7,663 nt of DNA from Verrucomicrobiota bacterium (GTDB lineage Bacteria; Verrucomicrobiota; Kiritimatiellia; B70-G9), in assembly GCA_003641465.1 (NCBI GenBank), contig QNAJ01000063.1, positions 1-7,663 of the forward strand, in the 5' to 3' direction. The position numbers were made by a program, and so were the translations under genes. The notes under the pieces are model-generated. The model was not told where the DNA came from. It did not search any database and was given only the letters and a program-made list of their open reading frames with translations. Each line of letters starts with the position of its first letter. The first letter of the stretch is position 1. This document shows, in pieces, positions 5,277 through 7,663 of the stretch.

Positions 5277-7663
5277 ATGCCAGCGCAAAAAAAACAGCCA
5301 AATTCTTCCAAAAGGGCCAAGCCGAAGCAAACCAGGCCCCGCGGCGGAGCGCGCTACGACGCCACCTCGATCACGGTACTCAGCGGCATCGAAGCGGTGC
5401 GCAAGCGGCCCGCCATGTACATCGGGGACACCGGCTCCCGCGGCCTCCATCATCTGGTCTACGAGGTGGTGGACAACAGTATTGACGAAGCCCTGGCAGG
5501 CCACTGCCGGCACATTAAGGTCACTTTGAACGCCGATGGTTCGTGCACAGTCGTGGACGACGGGCGCGGGATACCGGTTGATCTCCACGCCACCGAGAAG
5601 CGCCCAGCGGTGGAGGTAGTGCTCACTACACTCCATGCGGGCGGCAAGTTCGATCAGAAAAGCTACCGCATATCCGGCGGGTTACATGGTGTCGGCGTGT
5701 CCTGCGTCAATGCTCTGAGCGAATGGCTGGAGGTGGAAGTGCGCCGCGACGGCCGTATCTACCATCAGCGCTATGAACGCGGCGAGCCGGTCACCCGACT
5801 GGAGACCATCGGCAAAACCAAGAGTACGGGGACCAAGATAACTTTCCGACCCGATCCGGAGATCTTTCCGGCGACCGAGTTCAACTGGGACACACTGGCT
5901 TCCCGGCTGCGGGAACTGGCATTTCTCAATGCGGGAATCCAGATAGTGCTCGAGCAGGAAGACCCCCCGCGCAAGGAAGTGTATCGTTACACCGGGGGAA
6001 TCAAGGAATTCGTCCAGCACCTGAATACCAGCAAACCCACCCTGCACTCGATTATCTATTTCACCCAGCAGAAGGACAGCGTTCAGGTCGAGATTGCCAT
6101 GCAGTACACCGATACCTTTGTCGAAAATATCTATGCTTACGCGAACAATATCAACACCATCGAGGGGGGCACACATCTCAGTGGATTCCGCTCGGCTCTC
6201 ACACGGACGATTAATGCCTACGCGCGGGCAAATCGGCTGATAAAGGACGACAAACTGGCCATCTCGGGGGAAGACGCGCGGGAAGGGCTGACTGCAGTGA
6301 TCAACGTGCGCCTCCCCAATCCTCAATTCGAAGGCCAGACCAAGACCAAGCTGGGCAACAGCGAAATGCAGGGCTTGGTGGAATCCATAGTCAACCAGGA
6401 GCTGGGGACCTTTTTTGAAGAGCATCCCTCAGTAGCCCGCCGGATCGTGGACAAGGCCCTCACCGCAGCCCGGGCACGCACCGCCGCGCGCAAGGCCCGG
6501 GATCTCGCTCGACTCAAGGGCGCTCTGGACAGCGGCAACCTTCCGGGCAAGCTGGCCGATTGCAGCGAACGGGATCCCCAGTTGGCCGAGCTTTTTATCG
6601 TGGAAGGCGACAGTGCCGGTGGCTCGGCAAAGCAGGGGCGCGACCGGCGCTACCAGGCGGTACTGCCGCTGCGCGGCAAAGTGCTCAATGTCGAAAAGGC
6701 ACGCCTGGACAAAATCCTGCACAATGAGGAGCTGAGTACGCTGATCACTGCCATCGGAACCGGAATCGGCGACGATGATTTTGACCTGAAGAAGGCCCGC
6801 TACCACCGCATCATCATCATGACCGACGCCGACGTTGACGGGTCTCACATCCGAACGCTGCTGCTGACCTTCTTCTACCGGCAGATGCGACAGCTTATCG
6901 AATATGGGCATGTGTACATTGCCCAGCCTCCGCTGTATAAGATCAAGCGGCGGAAACGCGAAGAGTACGTCGAGAACGACCAGCAACTTACCTCTATACT
7001 TCTGGAGCTCGGTGCGGAGGACACGCAGGTTCTCGATTCGCGCGGCAAAAAGATTCTGGAAGGCGCCCGCCTGCTCTCATTACTCAAGCTGGTCGCACGC
7101 TACGAGGAAATCCAGAGACGCATGCGACGACGCGGCATTGACCCGGACGAATACCTGCAACTCCGCGACAAGCGCAAGCGCTTCCCGCAATACCTTCTTC
7201 TTGTCTACGAAGGCAAACGTCCCATCGAGCGACACTACGCATACAGCGAAGCCGACCTGAGGGCCCGCACAGAGGAACTCGAAAAGAAATTCGGGAAGCA
7301 ACTCGAGCTGTTCGGTGACGAGATCGGGCCCACCGAAAAGGCGGAGGAAGCAGGTCCCACCGTCAGGCTGGTAGAGCTGTTCTTCGGTCCGGAGCTTACG
7401 AAGTTGGTAAACAGCCTGGAGCGCTATGGGTTCGACGTTTCCGCCCTGATGGAACACGACGAGCCCATTCTCCAGGTGCGGAGCGGCAGTGAGACCTGTC
7501 CGGTCGGGTCACTGGTCGGCCTGCTCGAAGCGGTACGCACAGTTGGGCGTAAAGGCATCACCATACAGCGTTATAAGGGGCTGGGCGAAATGAATCCCCA
7601 GCAGCTCTGGGAGACAACGATGAATCCCGAAACCCGCAAGCTGGTCAAAGTGGTGCTGGAGGA
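5277..7663 (+). CDS. gyrB: DNA gyrase subunit B, 3'-truncated by the window edge
   Basis: GyrB is the ATPase subunit of the gyrase A2B2 complex, which adds negative supercoils to DNA. About 795 residues are visible with no in-frame stop. The start is ATG 5277. It has no real Shine-Dalgarno (only AAGAAA upstream) and no other in-frame start before the conserved part. A basic extension of about 25 residues precedes YDATSITVLSGIEAVRKRPAMYIG. The GHKL ATPase has Glu63 and Asn67 (YEVVDNSIDEAL), Asp94/Arg97 (VVDDGRGIP) and the GGLHGVGVS loop (134-142). The transducer domain follows. The TOPRIM domain has Glu443 in VEGDSAGG and Asp517, Asp519 and Asp521 in TDADVDGSH. Between AQPPLYKIKR (549-558) and QRYKGLGEMNP (764-774) lies a charged insertion far longer than in short GyrBs such as that of Bacillus, and similar in size to E. 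coli's. QRYKGLGEMNPQQLWETTMNP marks gyrase rather than ParE only loosely; length and motifs favour GyrB. Confidence 0.95.
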   Translation, partial: MPAQKKQPNSSKRAKPKQTRPRGGARYDATSITVLSGIEAVRKRPAMYIGDTGSRGLHHLVYEVVDNSIDEALAGHCRHIKVTLNADGSCTVVDDGRGIPVDLHATEKRPAVEVVLTTLHAGGKFDQKSYRISGGLHGVGVSCVNALSEWLEVEVRRDGRIYHQRYERGEPVTRLETIGKTKSTGTKITFRPDPEIFPATEFNWDTLASRLRELAFLNAGIQIVLEQEDPPRKEVYRYTGGIKEFVQHLNTSKPTLHSIIYFTQQKDSVQVEIAMQYTDTFVENIYAYANNINTIEGGTHLSGFRSALTRTINAYARANRLIKDDKLAISGEDAREGLTAVINVRLPNPQFEGQTKTKLGNSEMQGLVESIVNQELGTFFEEHPSVARRIVDKALTAARARTAARKARDLARLKGALDSGNLPGKLADCSERDPQLAELFIVEGDSAGGSAKQGRDRRYQAVLPLRGKVLNVEKARLDKILHNEELSTLITAIGTGIGDDDFDLKKARYHRIIIMTDADVDGSHIRTLLLTFFYRQMRQLIEYGHVYIAQPPLYKIKRRKREEYVENDQQLTSILLELGAEDTQVLDSRGKKILEGARLLSLLKLVARYEEIQRRMRRRGIDPDEYLQLRDKRKRFPQYLLLVYEGKRPIERHYAYSEADLRARTEELEKKFGKQLELFGDEIGPTEKAEEAGPTVRLVELFFGPELTKLVNSLERYGFDVSALMEHDEPILQVRSGSETCPVGSLVGLLEAVRTVGRKGITIQRYKGLGEMNPQQLWETTMNPETRKLVKVVLE

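Noticed and set aside
5682..6425. 247-codon open frame on the - strand inside gyrB
   Set aside because: It is fully inside conserved GyrB coding sequence on the other strand and has no recognisable domain or ribosome site.
6810..6821. CATCATCATCAT simple repeat
   Set aside because: It encodes the isoleucines just before the invariant TDADVDG metal-binding motif of GyrB, so it is explained by protein constraint.

Overview
The window reads as ordinary, GC-rich chromosomal DNA from a Gram-negative bacterium. It holds six protein-coding genes, two of them cut by the window edges, and no tRNA, rRNA, CRISPR array or insertion sequence that I can see. A lipoprotein signal, an EpmA-type enzyme and a GyrB with a long post-TOPRIM insertion all point to a Gram-negative. 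From memory, the order of blocks in the GyrB insertion most resembles Verrucomicrobiota/Kiritimatiellota (PVC group) proteins. The EF-P would also fit a deltaproteobacterial lineage. This placement is tentative because no search was possible.

Left block, + strand. The 3' part of a PiT-family phosphate transporter (2-1171) is followed by a 204-bp gap. Then come efp (1376-1942) and, 25 bp on, epmA (1968-2918). efp and epmA form a functional pair: EpmA is a lysyl-tRNA-synthetase-like enzyme that in characterised bacteria attaches beta-lysine to a loop lysine of EF-P, here Lys32. The usual third partner, the aminomutase EpmB, is not in the window.

Middle block, - strand. A promoter with an extended -10 (5038-5065) drives a hybrid sensor histidine kinase (4977-3352: PAS, HisKA, HATPase, receiver). 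Its stop codon overlaps the GTG start of a small BamE-like lipoprotein (3355-2906). The lipoprotein's 3' end overlaps the convergent 3' end of epmA by 13 bp, so there is no room for a separate terminator there.

Right block, + strand. gyrB (DNA gyrase subunit B) starts at 5277, divergent from the kinase, and runs off the right edge still open. The 299-bp divergent region holds the kinase promoter, a small perfect inverted repeat, a weak candidate gyrB -10 and a G-rich tract in the gyrB leader.

I found no clear novel multi-gene system. The least described unit is the translationally coupled kinase-lipoprotein pair. Next come the efp-epmA pair lacking a local epmB, and the gyrB leader with its G-rich tract and A8 run at codons 4-6.
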